A DNA stretch of 64,000 nucleotides from Phytomonospora endophytica (GTDB lineage Bacteria; Actinomycetota; Actinomycetes; Mycobacteriales; Micromonosporaceae): the NCBI RefSeq assembly GCF_014202425.1, contig NZ_JACHGT010000018.1:119719-183718 (forward strand), in the 5' to 3' direction. Shown piece after piece: positions 39,974 through 48,349 of this stretch (position 1 is the stretch's first letter; each line of letters starts with the position of its first letter). Below the pieces are notes generated by a model, which worked only from the letters and a program-made list of their open reading frames with translations, was not told where the DNA came from and searched no databases. The position numbers and the translations under genes were made by a program.

Positions 39974-40441
39974 ATGGCAACGTGGCAGGAATTCGCCGAG
40001 CAGGCACCCGACATCGCCGAGCTCGGACTTCGCATCTTCACCAATTACGGGATCGCCTACCTCGGCACGATCCGCGCCGACGGCGGACCCCGCGTCGTGC
40101 CGGTCTCGCCGGTGGTCGTCGGCGACCGGATCTACATCGGCGTCATGCCCGACACCCCCAAGCGTCACGACCTCGACCGGGACCCGCGCTGTGTCGTCCA
40201 CTCCCTGCCGGGCCCGATGGACGCCGAGGTGTGCCTCACCGGGACCGCGCGCCAGGTGTCCGCCGAATGGGTCGAGACCCTCATCGCCACCGCCCCGCCC
40301 AACATCCGCTTCGCGCGCGACACCTTCGTCTACGAGATCGACCTGGAACGGGTCAACTGCACCAACTTCGACAACCTCGTGCCCGGCCGCCGACCACGCC
40401 CCACGCGATCGAAGTGGACGGCACAGGGCGTCGCGGCGTGA
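39974..40441 (+). CDS. Pyridoxamine 5'-phosphate oxidase-like (FMN split-barrel) protein
   Basis: 155 residues, ATG with GAGGGGAGA. A split beta-barrel flavin protein: YLGTIRADGGPRVVPVSPVVVGDRIYIGVMPDTPKRHDLDRDPRC in outline, the usual FMN/F420-binding stretch of the PPOX superfamily, then VCLTGTARQV and FVYEIDLERV. It is translationally coupled to the YcaO gene (GTGA overlap). In azole-forming RiPP pathways an FMN dehydrogenase of the SagB/nitroreductase fold oxidises azolines; none is present here, so this unrelated FMN fold may fill that role. That is inference. Confidence 0.85.
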   Translation: MATWQEFAEQAPDIAELGLRIFTNYGIAYLGTIRADGGPRVVPVSPVVVGDRIYIGVMPDTPKRHDLDRDPRCVVHSLPGPMDAEVCLTGTARQVSAEWVETLIATAPPNIRFARDTFVYEIDLERVNCTNFDNLVPGRRPRPTRSKWTAQGVAA

Positions 40442-42690
40442 CCCGCGCCGACCGGCCACGGCTCGTCCGCGTCGACGCCGTAGCCCATCCCGAAGGGGGC
40501 ATGGTCCTGACCACCCCGCGCGGAAGGACGTTCCGGCTCGTCCTCGGCGAGCGAGAACTGGCCGAGGTCCTGGCCGCCTGCGACGGCAGCACGCCGGTCA
40601 GCGAGATCGTCGCCGGCCGCGAGCGCCCGGCGGAACTCGCGTCTCTTGTGGACATGCTGACCGAGGAGGGTTGTCTCTCCCTCAAGGCTCCCGGCCCCGC
40701 CGACGCCGACTGGGCCCGTTTCGCCGAGGCCGACGCCGCCGGGCCCGCGCGCACGACGGTGGTCGTGCTCGGCACCGGCGCCTTCGCGGCCACGACCGTC
40801 GAACTTCTCGGCCGGGTCGGCGACCGCTTCGGCGAGGTCCGAACCGCGTCCTCACCAAACGCCCTCACCGGTCTCGATCCGTCGGCCACCGTCGTCCTGG
40901 CCTGCCTCGACCGCTTCGACCCGGCGGAACTGTCCCGGCTGGAGCGAGCCTGCGCGTCCGCGGGCCTGCGATGGAGTCACTTCCACTTCGAGGCGGAACG
41001 GGGATGGTTCGGCCCGCACCATGAACCGGGCGGCGGGCCGACCTTCGGTGACCTCCACGGCCGCCGACTGGCCGCCACGGCGGATCCCGCCGCGCTGCGG
41101 GCCCGCTCGCAACCGGCGCCGGGTGACGCCTACCTGCCGCCGCCCCACGAGCGTTTCTGGATGGTCTCGGCCTTCCTCGTCGACGTCGAACGCTGGCTCG
41201 CCGGCGCCGGGCCCCTGGGCTCCTGGCACGAGGTCGAGCTGGACCCGGTCGATCTGGGCGTCGAGCGCCGCCCGGTACTCCCGCTGCCCGACGCGCCGCC
41301 GTCGTCGCCGCCACCCGGGTTGTTCACCGATCCGGCCGGGCCCCTGACCGACCGGCGTCTGGGCATCGTCACCCGCCTGGAGAAGATCCCGTCGCACCCG
41401 CTCGGGCCACCCGGGATGACCACCGTCCACGCGGCGGGCTGCAACATCGGGCGGATCAGTCGCTGGCGCAACGATCCCTCCGGTGGAGGGAGCTCCTTCG
41501 GCGATCCGGAAGCCGCCGCGAAGGCCGCCGTCGGTGAGCTCGTGGAACGCTACTGCGGCAACATCGTCCGGGCCGATCTGCTGCGCCGGGCGAGCCACCG
41601 GGAGCTGACACGGGCCGGTGAGCACGCCGTCGACCCCGAACGCCTGGCGTTGTTCTCCGCCGCCCAGTACGCGGCACCCGGGTTCCCTTTCGCTCCCATG
41701 ACCCGCGACACGCCGATCCACTGGGTCCGCGGCCGCAACCTGACCCGGAACGTACCGGCGTGGCTGCCGGCCAGCCTCGTCTATGTCAACTGGTACAAGA
41801 CCTCTCCCGAGGACGCTCCCCCGACGAACGGGACCGCCTACGCCGGTGTCGCGGCGGGGGTGAGCCTCGACGACGCCGTCCTGTCCGGTCTGCAGGAGGT
41901 CGTGGAGCGGCACAGCACGATGGTCTGGTGGCTCAACCGGCCGACCCTGCCCGCAGTGGTCCCCTCGCCACGGCTCGCCGAGGCCTGGCCGAACGGAACA
42001 CCGGACGGTCCCTTGCGCGCGTGGCTGATCCACCTGGACAACGAGTTCTCGATCCCGGTCATGGCGGGCGTCGTCGAGGACGCCGACCAGGGTCTGTTCA
42101 CCATCGGCTTCGCCTCACGCTCCGATCCGGAGGACGCGGCCCTGAAGGCCTGGGCCGAAGGCCTGACGCTGCAGGAGATCGCCCGCGACCTGGCGGGGCC
42201 CGACAACCAGTACGGCCGGGCCGTCGCCAACGGGCGTCTCCCGGACCAGGGACTCAAGCCGTGGCGCGCGGACCGTCGCTACCTCGACGACTACCGGCCG
42301 GACTTCCGCGACGTGCCCACCCTGATCTGCCAAACGCAGGTCCACCTGGATCCACGCGCGGTGGAGCGGATCCGCCCCTGGGTCGACGTCCCACTCACCC
42401 GTGCCGTGTCCGACCTGCCGCGACTCGGCGGCGCCGACCTCGACACCTACCGCAAGGCCGTCGAGGCGCCCGGATACGAGGTCTTCTACGCCGACATCAC
42501 CACTCCCGACGTGGCCGCGGCGGGCCTGAGCGTCACGCGGACGCTGGTACCGGGCCTCGTCGGGAACTTCCCGGCGGCCTTCCCCTTCCTCGGCCGCGGT
42601 GTCGTTCAGGACAGCGCCGTGCGGCTCGGCTGGCGCTCCGAACCCAGGCCCGAGGGCGATCTCACCACGATTCCGATTCCCCATGCCTAG
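40438..42690 (+). CDS. Fused E1-like partner and YcaO cyclodehydratase (TOMM-type)
   Basis: 750 residues, GTG start overlapping the FMN gene. Residues 1-~300 are a leader-binding/E1-like partner (winged-helix start VRVDAVAHPEGGMVLTTPRG, Rossmann-like TTVVVLGTGAFAATTVELLGRVG). Residues ~330-750 are YcaO: GGGSSFGDPEAAAKAAVGELVERYCG near 350 and GLQEVVERHS near 490 supply the ATP/Mg ligands. The C-terminus IPIPHA resembles the Pro-rich catalytic tail. Fused C-D cyclodehydratases make azolines from Cys/Ser/Thr, while other YcaO proteins make thioamides or amidines. Given the Cys-free core, methyloxazoline from Thr is the first guess. Confidence 0.9.
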   Translation: MTRADRPRLVRVDAVAHPEGGMVLTTPRGRTFRLVLGERELAEVLAACDGSTPVSEIVAGRERPAELASLVDMLTEEGCLSLKAPGPADADWARFAEADAAGPARTTVVVLGTGAFAATTVELLGRVGDRFGEVRTASSPNALTGLDPSATVVLACLDRFDPAELSRLERACASAGLRWSHFHFEAERGWFGPHHEPGGGPTFGDLHGRRLAATADPAALRARSQPAPGDAYLPPPHERFWMVSAFLVDVERWLAGAGPLGSWHEVELDPVDLGVERRPVLPLPDAPPSSPPPGLFTDPAGPLTDRRLGIVTRLEKIPSHPLGPPGMTTVHAAGCNIGRISRWRNDPSGGGSSFGDPEAAAKAAVGELVERYCGNIVRADLLRRASHRELTRAGEHAVDPERLALFSAAQYAAPGFPFAPMTRDTPIHWVRGRNLTRNVPAWLPASLVYVNWYKTSPEDAPPTNGTAYAGVAAGVSLDDAVLSGLQEVVERHSTMVWWLNRPTLPAVVPSPRLAEAWPNGTPDGPLRAWLIHLDNEFSIPVMAGVVEDADQGLFTIGFASRSDPEDAALKAWAEGLTLQEIARDLAGPDNQYGRAVANGRLPDQGLKPWRADRRYLDDYRPDFRDVPTLICQTQVHLDPRAVERIRPWVDVPLTRAVSDLPRLGGADLDTYRKAVEAPGYEVFYADITTPDVAAAGLSVTRTLVPGLVGNFPAAFPFLGRGVVQDSAVRLGWRSEPRPEGDLTTIPIPHA

Positions 42691-44833
42691 CCCCGCCGCT
42701 TCGGGCGAGGCCCCGTTCGCGCACCGGGACACGACCGCCGACATGCTGCACGGTGTCCTGGTCCCGGACCCCTACCGGTGGCTGGAAGACCGGTCGTCGG
42801 CCGCGACCCGAAGCTGGAGCGCCGACCAGGATCTGCACTGGTCGGCCGTCCGCGACAGGCTGCCGGGGCTGGACCGGTGGCGCGCGGCCGTCGCCGAACA
42901 CCTCGACGTCGACTACGCCAGCGCACCGATCTGGCGGGGCCGAACGCGCTTCGAGATGCGCCACACGCGCGGCGGAACGCGGCCGGGGCTGTACGCGACC
43001 GGCCCGGACGGGCCGGCGCGCAATCTTCTGGACCTGTTGCCGCCGCACCTCGCGGCCGCCGCCGAACTGCACGCCTGGAGACCGTCGCCCGATGGGGACC
43101 GGCTGGCCCTGAACCTCGCCGTCGGCGGTTCCGAGCAGGCCGCGCTGTACATCATGGACGTCGCCTCCGGCCGGATCACCGACGGTCCGATCGAGGGCTG
43201 CGGCCACTCCTCGGTCGCCTGGTTCCCCTGCGGACGCAGGCTGTACTACGTCCGCGGCGGCACCGACGAGGCCCCGCGACGCGGGGTCTACCTGCACAAC
43301 GTCGGCGCCGACTGGCGCGACGATCCACAGGTCTACGGCGGGGACCAAGACCGGTACTACTCGGTGTCGGTCTCGCCCGACGGGAACTGGGCGGCGGTGT
43401 CGGTCACCGACGGGAGCGCCGCCTCCGGCAACGAGCTCCTACTCTCCGACCTGCGGTCCGCACCGCCCGAGCGGCCGGTCCCGGTCCAGGTGCAGGCTCC
43501 CGGCACCGCCAGCAGCGGCATCACCTTCGGGACCGACGGTCTGCTGTACATCCTCACCAATCGGGAGGCGCCGAACCGGCGCATCGTCGTCGCCGATCCC
43601 GAACGGCCCGGGCACGACGGCTGGCGCCCCCTCGCCGGACCCGATCCCGGCGCGGTCATCGTCGATTTCGCGATCGTCGGCGACCATCTCCTGGTGTCGT
43701 GGAGCCGATCGGCGCTCAGCGAGGTGTCGCTGCACCGGCTCGGCGACGGCGAGCGCCTGCGCGAGGTGCCGTTGCCGGGCGAGGGCAAGGTCGGCCCCCT
43801 TCTCACCCGCGCGGGCGACGGTGATCGGGCGTGGTTCAGCTACACCGACGTCACGACCTCACCGCGGGTCGTCACCTACCGGATCTCCACCGGTCTCGCC
43901 GAGAGCGGCACCGAGCGGCCGAACCGGTCACAGCCGACGGCGGTGCGCACCGACCGGATCCGGTGCGTCTCGGCCGACGGCACCCCCATCGAGATGATCA
44001 TGGTTCGGCCGCGTGCCGCACACGGCCCCATCTCGACGATCCTGAGCGGCTACGGCGGCTTCGGCACCTCCCGCCCGCCGACCTACTCGGCGGCCACCAT
44101 GGCATGGCTCCGCGCGGGCGGCGGCTATGTCAGCGCGAGCCTGCGCGGCGGCGGCGAGCACGGCGAGACCTGGCACGCGGCGGGACGCCGCCACGGGAAG
44201 CAGAACGTCATCGACGACCTGCTGGCCTGCGCGCGGCATCTCATCGACGAGGGCTGGACGTCGCGGGAACGGCTGGCGGTCTGGGGCGGCAGCAACGGGG
44301 CCCTCGTCGCCGCCGCCGCGGTGACACAGGACCCCGATCTGTTCGCCGCGGCGGTCTGCACCGCGCCGCTGTGCGACATGGTCCGCTACGAGTCGTCGGG
44401 CCTGGGCCCGATCTGGCGCTCGGAGTACGGGACCGTCGCCGACGCCGAGGACTTCCGGCACCTGCTCGCCTACTCCCCCTACCACCGCGTCACCGACGGC
44501 CGCCGCTATCCGGCGACGCTGTTCACCGTCTCCGAGGACGACGAGCGCGTCGATCCACTGCACGGCCGCAAGATGTGCGCGGCCCTCCAGCGCGCGAGCA
44601 CGGGTCCGGGGCCGGTGGCGATCCGGCGGGACCGCCGGGTCGGGCACGGCAACCGGGCGCTGGCGTCGACCGTCGCCCACACCGGCGACGTCCTGGCCTT
44701 CATGGCCGCCCACACCGGACTGCTCGGGCTAGACGAGGCCGCGTCTGGCGGCGACGATCCCGGCCTGGAAGCGGCTGGTCGCGTCGAGGCTGTCGAGGAG
44801 TTCCCGCGCGCGGCGGCTGAGCGTGCGTCCTGA
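42683..44833 (+). CDS. Prolyl oligopeptidase (S9A)
   Basis: 716 residues from the ATG at 42683, overlapping the YcaO stop. An N-terminal strand (VLVPDPYRWLED) and a seven-bladed propeller precede the alpha/beta-hydrolase. The catalytic triad is intact: Ser537 (WGGSNGALVAA), Asp619/620 (SEDDERVDP) and His655 (VGHGNR). S9A enzymes cleave after Pro in short peptides, and in some RiPP pathways (PCY1, POPB) they remove leaders and macrocyclise. The precursor has Pro18 and Pro22 before the core. The last ~38 residues run antisense through the 3' end of the next gene and look like an extension beyond the normal fold. Confidence 0.9.
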   Translation: MPSPAASGEAPFAHRDTTADMLHGVLVPDPYRWLEDRSSAATRSWSADQDLHWSAVRDRLPGLDRWRAAVAEHLDVDYASAPIWRGRTRFEMRHTRGGTRPGLYATGPDGPARNLLDLLPPHLAAAAELHAWRPSPDGDRLALNLAVGGSEQAALYIMDVASGRITDGPIEGCGHSSVAWFPCGRRLYYVRGGTDEAPRRGVYLHNVGADWRDDPQVYGGDQDRYYSVSVSPDGNWAAVSVTDGSAASGNELLLSDLRSAPPERPVPVQVQAPGTASSGITFGTDGLLYILTNREAPNRRIVVADPERPGHDGWRPLAGPDPGAVIVDFAIVGDHLLVSWSRSALSEVSLHRLGDGERLREVPLPGEGKVGPLLTRAGDGDRAWFSYTDVTTSPRVVTYRISTGLAESGTERPNRSQPTAVRTDRIRCVSADGTPIEMIMVRPRAAHGPISTILSGYGGFGTSRPPTYSAATMAWLRAGGGYVSASLRGGGEHGETWHAAGRRHGKQNVIDDLLACARHLIDEGWTSRERLAVWGGSNGALVAAAAVTQDPDLFAAAVCTAPLCDMVRYESSGLGPIWRSEYGTVADAEDFRHLLAYSPYHRVTDGRRYPATLFTVSEDDERVDPLHGRKMCAALQRASTGPGPVAIRRDRRVGHGNRALASTVAHTGDVLAFMAAHTGLLGLDEAASGGDDPGLEAAGRVEAVEEFPRAAAERAS

Positions 44834-45445
44834 TAGGTGCAGGTTGCGCGCGGCCGTCGCGTCGGTGGCTCCCGTCGCCAGTTCCTTGAGTAGTTCCAGG
44901 AGGTCCGGGGGCAGCGGATCGTGCGTCTCTTCGGCGCGTATGTCGTCGCTCATGGCCCACCACAGCAGGTCGTAGCAGGCGCGCAACTCGGCGAGGGCCT
45001 TCTGGTCGCCGACGACCAGGAGCCGGGGCGGCGCCGGCACGGCGCGCTCGGCGCCGAGGACGACCTTGTCGGGCGTGATCACCATGAAGGGGAGCTCCAG
45101 CGGCGTGCTGCGCACCGGCCGCGCGGCGGGCGGTGCGTCGTAGGCGCCGGACACCGCCGTGTCGGTCGAGCGGATGACCCGCACACCGGTCCCGGTGGCG
45201 TCGTCGCACTTGAGTCTGGCGAGCAGCATCCGTTCGATGGCGCCGAACCCCTCGGCGACCATCATCCGGTGGGTGACCCCGCGCGGCTGGGGGCGATGCG
45301 GGATTAAGACGTCGTTGACGACCTGCTCGGCGGCCCGCCCACCGCGCGGGCCGTCGGCGTCGGGGAAGAGCCGCCGGATCCGCAGCACCGCCTCCTGCAG
45401 ATAACCCGCCGCGAACATCGTCAGCCGCCGAGCATGTTCGTTCAT
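44729..45445 (-). CDS. LuxR-type HTH regulator with PLD/TrmB-like sensor region
   Basis: 238 residues, ATG preceded by GGGAGCGGGAGAG. The C-terminal helix-turn-helix (LLELLKELATGATDATAARNLHLSGRTLSRRARELLDSL in outline, about 180-220) is GerE/LuxR-like. The middle part (RSTPLELPFMVITPDKVVLGA…LVVGDQKALAELRACYDLLWWAM) resembles the PLD-like sensor of TrmB/LuxR-fused regulators often found in secondary-metabolite loci, but the usual N-terminal TrmB winged helix is missing. It converges with the peptidase gene, overlapping by 105 bases. It is the probable regulator of the YcaO cluster. Confidence 0.8.
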   Translation of the reverse strand: MNEHARRLTMFAAGYLQEAVLRIRRLFPDADGPRGGRAAEQVVNDVLIPHRPQPRGVTHRMMVAEGFGAIERMLLARLKCDDATGTGVRVIRSTDTAVSGAYDAPPAARPVRSTPLELPFMVITPDKVVLGAERAVPAPPRLLVVGDQKALAELRACYDLLWWAMSDDIRAEETHDPLPPDLLELLKELATGATDATAARNLHLSGRTLSRRARELLDSLDATSRFQAGIVAARRGLV

Positions 45446-45589
45446 GTCTCTCCCGCTCCCCTCGCACCGCGACCGATTCCGCCTCGCCGGTCCACGTGGT
45501 CACCACTGTGACCGGACCGCCTCGCCGAAACCTTGAGCGGAACTTGGTCGCGGCTTGAAGCGCGAGCGCGGACCGGATCACCGGTGAGG

Positions 45590-47161
45590 TCAGTGAAGCG
45601 AGGTTCCGGGCGCGCGGCTGTCCCGTCGGCCGTCCGCCGGGGCCGCGGTGAACCACTCCCCCAAGGCCTTCTCCAACTCGGCCGGATCGGGCCGGGCCGC
45701 CGAGGAGGCCCAGGCCACGTACCCGTCCGGGCGCAGGAGCAGCGCGGTCGGCGCGTCGGGCCCGGCGCTCGCCGTGACGACGTCGACGGGCGGCTCGGTG
45801 AGCGCGGCGGCGAGGGAGCCGTTGCTGGTCAGGTCGAGGAGGAGGGGCCGGGCCGAGCGGGCGAGTTCGGCGAGGCGGGTGGGGCCGTCGGGGGTCTCCA
45901 GGGCAAGGTCGGGGGCGAAGGTTCCGGTCAGCGGGTGTTCGCCGGTGATGGCGTAGCGGACGTCGGCACCGGCGGTGAGTGCGGCGAGGCGTCCGACCGT
46001 GGCGGGGTCGCCGAGCAGTTCGGTGAACAGCTCGCGCATGCCGGTGACGTCGGGGCCGGGTGCGATGAGGGCCGACTGGGCCCGGGCGTTCATCACCATG
46101 CGTTCGGCGGCGAGGCGCCGTTCGGTCTCGTAGGTGTCGAGGAGCCCGTCGGGGGCGCGGCCGTCGAGGGCGGCGGCGAGTTTCCAGCCGAGGTTGACCG
46201 CGTCCTGGAGGCCGAGGTTGAGTCCGGGTCCGCCACCGGCGGCGTAGACGTGGGCGGCGTCGCCGACGAGGAACACGCGGCGGTCGCGGAAGCGCTCGGC
46301 GATGCGGGTGTTGCCTCCGGCGAGGCGCCGCAGCACGTGCGGTCCTTCGCCAGGCGGTGCTTCGAGGGGCAGGTCGGCGCCGAGGACGCGGGCGACGCTC
46401 GCGCGCATCTCGGCGAGGGTCATCGGCTCGGTCGTCGCAGGCGGCTCCCACTCGGTCGTGCTGATCAGCGGGGGGTGCCCGGGCAGCGGCGCGTAGGAGA
46501 AGCCGCCGCGTTCGGTCCGGTGCGGCAGGAACGGCAGGACGGGCCCGTGCCCGGGCACGTTCAGTGCCCCGCTGCCGGGATTGATCCACGCCGCCGGGAG
46601 GCTCGCGTGGGCAGAGCGGACGGTCGCGCGATCGTAGGAGACGCCGGGGAACTCGATGCCCGCGAGCTTGCGGGTCACGCTGTGGGCTCCGTCGGCGCCG
46701 ACGAGGTGGCGCGCCCGCAGCGTGTAGGGACCGTCCGGTCCGGTGACCGTGACGGTCACGGCGTCGTCGTCCTGGGAAAGGCCGGTGACCTCGTGCCCGC
46801 GCAGGACCGGCACACCCAGTTCGCGGGCGCGGTCGTCGAGGACGCGCACGATGTGGTGCTGTGGGGCGGGAAGGGCGTAGAGGGGGCTGTCGTCGAGGAC
46901 GCTGAGGTCGAGGGGCAGCGCGCCGAACATGAAGTAGGCCCGGTTCGGTGACGGCGGGCCGTCGCCGCCGCTCAAGGATTCGAACAGTCCGCGCTGGTCC
47001 ATCAGGCGCACGACCTGGCCGAGCAGTCCGTTGGCCTTCGGTTCGCGGCTCGGTTCGGCCAGCCGCTCCAGCACGAGCGGCCGGATCCCGGCGAGGGCGA
47101 GTTCGCAGGCCAGCATCAGGCCGTTGGGTCCGCCTCCGGCGATGACGACGTCGGTGTCCAT
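45590..47161 (-). CDS. FAD-dependent aromatic monooxygenase (polyketide hydroxylase-like)
   Basis: 523 residues. GxGxxG (GGGPNG, residues 9-14), the DG motif GADGAHSVTRKLAGIEFPG near 160, and the GD motif FLVGDAAHVYAAGGGPGLNLGLQDAVNLGWKLA near 285 are all present. A thioredoxin-fold tail ends the protein, with LLLRPDGYVAWAS. It is of the same class as the gene at 408-1970 but clearly divergent in sequence. It is transcribed after the TetR gene at 47233-47850, with a 71-base gap. Hydroxylation or inactivation of an aromatic compound is likely; the substrate is unknown. Confidence 0.9.
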   Translation of the reverse strand: MDTDVVIAGGGPNGLMLACELALAGIRPLVLERLAEPSREPKANGLLGQVVRLMDQRGLFESLSGGDGPPSPNRAYFMFGALPLDLSVLDDSPLYALPAPQHHIVRVLDDRARELGVPVLRGHEVTGLSQDDDAVTVTVTGPDGPYTLRARHLVGADGAHSVTRKLAGIEFPGVSYDRATVRSAHASLPAAWINPGSGALNVPGHGPVLPFLPHRTERGGFSYAPLPGHPPLISTTEWEPPATTEPMTLAEMRASVARVLGADLPLEAPPGEGPHVLRRLAGGNTRIAERFRDRRVFLVGDAAHVYAAGGGPGLNLGLQDAVNLGWKLAAALDGRAPDGLLDTYETERRLAAERMVMNARAQSALIAPGPDVTGMRELFTELLGDPATVGRLAALTAGADVRYAITGEHPLTGTFAPDLALETPDGPTRLAELARSARPLLLDLTSNGSLAAALTEPPVDVVTASAGPDAPTALLLRPDGYVAWASSAARPDPAELEKALGEWFTAAPADGRRDSRAPGTSLH

Positions 47162-47232
47162 GTGGGTTTCCTCGTTTCAGGGCAGGGGTGAGCGGCCCGG
47201 CGGTCGCCGGGCTGCGTTGGGCGAGATGGGGG

Positions 47233-47850
47233 TTAGGGGGTGGGGAGGCCGGCGCGCAGGCCGTCGAAGACCTCGCGCAGGAGCGGCCCGAGCGGTGGCG
47301 GGTCGTCGGCCCGGAGGCAGTGTTCGACGGCGGTGGCACTGGCCGCGCCGACGACGGCGGCGACGAGCTTGGGGTAGACGTCGCGGGTCACGTCGGTGCC
47401 GGTCCGTTCGGCGACGACGGCGGCGAGAGCGTCCTGGGCGGCGGCGTTGGCCTTGAGGATCTCGCCCTGCAGCGCGGGTTCGGCGAAGAGGAGCATCAGC
47501 GCGTCCCGCCAGCGGCGGTCGGCCGGGGATCCGCCGGTGCCGTCGGCGGGGGCGAACTGGGCGTGGACCGCGCCGGCGAGGGAGTCCCACAGGGGCTCGT
47601 CGGCGGGGCGGGCGCGGAGTTCGTCGGCGATGCGCATGGCGCGTTCGACGTGGCTGGCGGCGATCGCCTCGGCCTTGCCGGAGAAGTAGTTGCGGAAGGT
47701 GCGCACCGAGACGTCGGCCGCCTCGGCGATGTCCTCGGCGCTGACGTCGTCCCAGCCGCGTTCGAGGCACAGGTGGATCGCCGCCCGGCTCAGCGCGAGC
47801 CGGGTCTCCCGCTTCTTGCGCTCGCGCAGACCCAAGCCTTCGGTTTCCAT
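47233..47850 (-). CDS. TetR-family transcriptional regulator
   Basis: 205 residues. The N-terminal HTH ALSRAAIHLCLERGWDDVSAEDIAEAADVSVRTFRNYFSGKAEAI in outline is canonical TetR_N, and a helical ligand domain follows (MftR-like). There is no Shine-Dalgarno: the ATG lies only about six bases past a TAGTGT -10-like element, so the mRNA may be leaderless. It is upstream of the FAD monooxygenase in the same direction, the reverse of the gene order at the left end of the window. Autoregulation through the repeat at 47870-47884 is likely. Confidence 0.9.
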   Translation of the reverse strand: METEGLGLRERKKRETRLALSRAAIHLCLERGWDDVSAEDIAEAADVSVRTFRNYFSGKAEAIAASHVERAMRIADELRARPADEPLWDSLAGAVHAQFAPADGTGGSPADRRWRDALMLLFAEPALQGEILKANAAAQDALAAVVAERTGTDVTRDVYPKLVAAVVGAASATAVEHCLRADDPPPLGPLLREVFDGLRAGLPTP

Positions 47851-47855
47851 GCCCC

Positions 47856-47884
47856 GACACTAACAAAGCTTGCCGAGATTGCAA
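47856..47884 (-). promoter_or_regulatory. Promoter/operator of the TetR-monooxygenase unit
   Basis: On the minus strand, TTGCAA (-35) and TAGTGT (-10) are 16 bases apart. The inverted repeat TTGC-N7-GCAA (47870-47884) covers the -35. This fits a TetR operator and a nearly leaderless transcript starting close to the ATG at 47850. Confidence 0.5.
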
Positions 47885-47956
47885 AGATTCCGTGGCGGCA
47901 ACTTTTTCTCACCGGCCCCCGCTCCCCGGGATCGCCGGGCGCGGGATCATGGAGGC

Positions 47957-48346
47957 ATGTCGCGACCGACTTCGCCGACCTGCCCCTGCGGCTTCGGCAC
48001 ACCCTACGGCGACTGCTGCGGCCGCTGGCGCGCCGAAGGCCCGCACGCACCGACCGCCGAACTGCTCATGCGCTCCCGCTTCACCGCCTTCGCCCGCGGC
48101 GACGCGCCCTACCTCCAGGCGACCTGGCATCCGCTCCACCGCCCGGCCCGGCTCAACCTCGGCGACAGCCCGCGGTTCACCCGCCTGGAGATCGTCGCCA
48201 CGAGGGGCGGCGGCATGCTCGACACCGCCGGGACGGTCCACTTCCGCGCGCACTACACCGACGGGACGACGCCCGGCGTGCTGGAGGAGAACAGCAGCTT
48301 CGTACGCGAAGGCGGCAGGTGGCTGTACGTGGCCGCGATCGGGTGA
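47957..48346 (+). CDS. YchJ-family protein (SEC-C zinc motif plus NTF2-like domain)
   Basis: 129 residues from the ATG at 47957, directly behind GGAGG. The N-terminal zinc knuckle CPCGFGTPYGDCCGRW is followed by APTAELLMRSRFTAFARGDAPYLQATWHP in outline, the defining YchJ/UPF0225 sequence. The C-terminus (VHFRAHYTD…ENSSFVREGGRWLYVAAIG) forms an NTF2-like sheet. Function is unknown in all bacteria; SEC-C motifs bind zinc and sometimes SecB or ribosomes. It is transcribed convergently with the methyltransferase gene. Confidence 0.92.
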   Translation: MSRPTSPTCPCGFGTPYGDCCGRWRAEGPHAPTAELLMRSRFTAFARGDAPYLQATWHPLHRPARLNLGDSPRFTRLEIVATRGGGMLDTAGTVHFRAHYTDGTTPGVLEENSSFVREGGRWLYVAAIG

Positions 48347-48349
48347 GCC

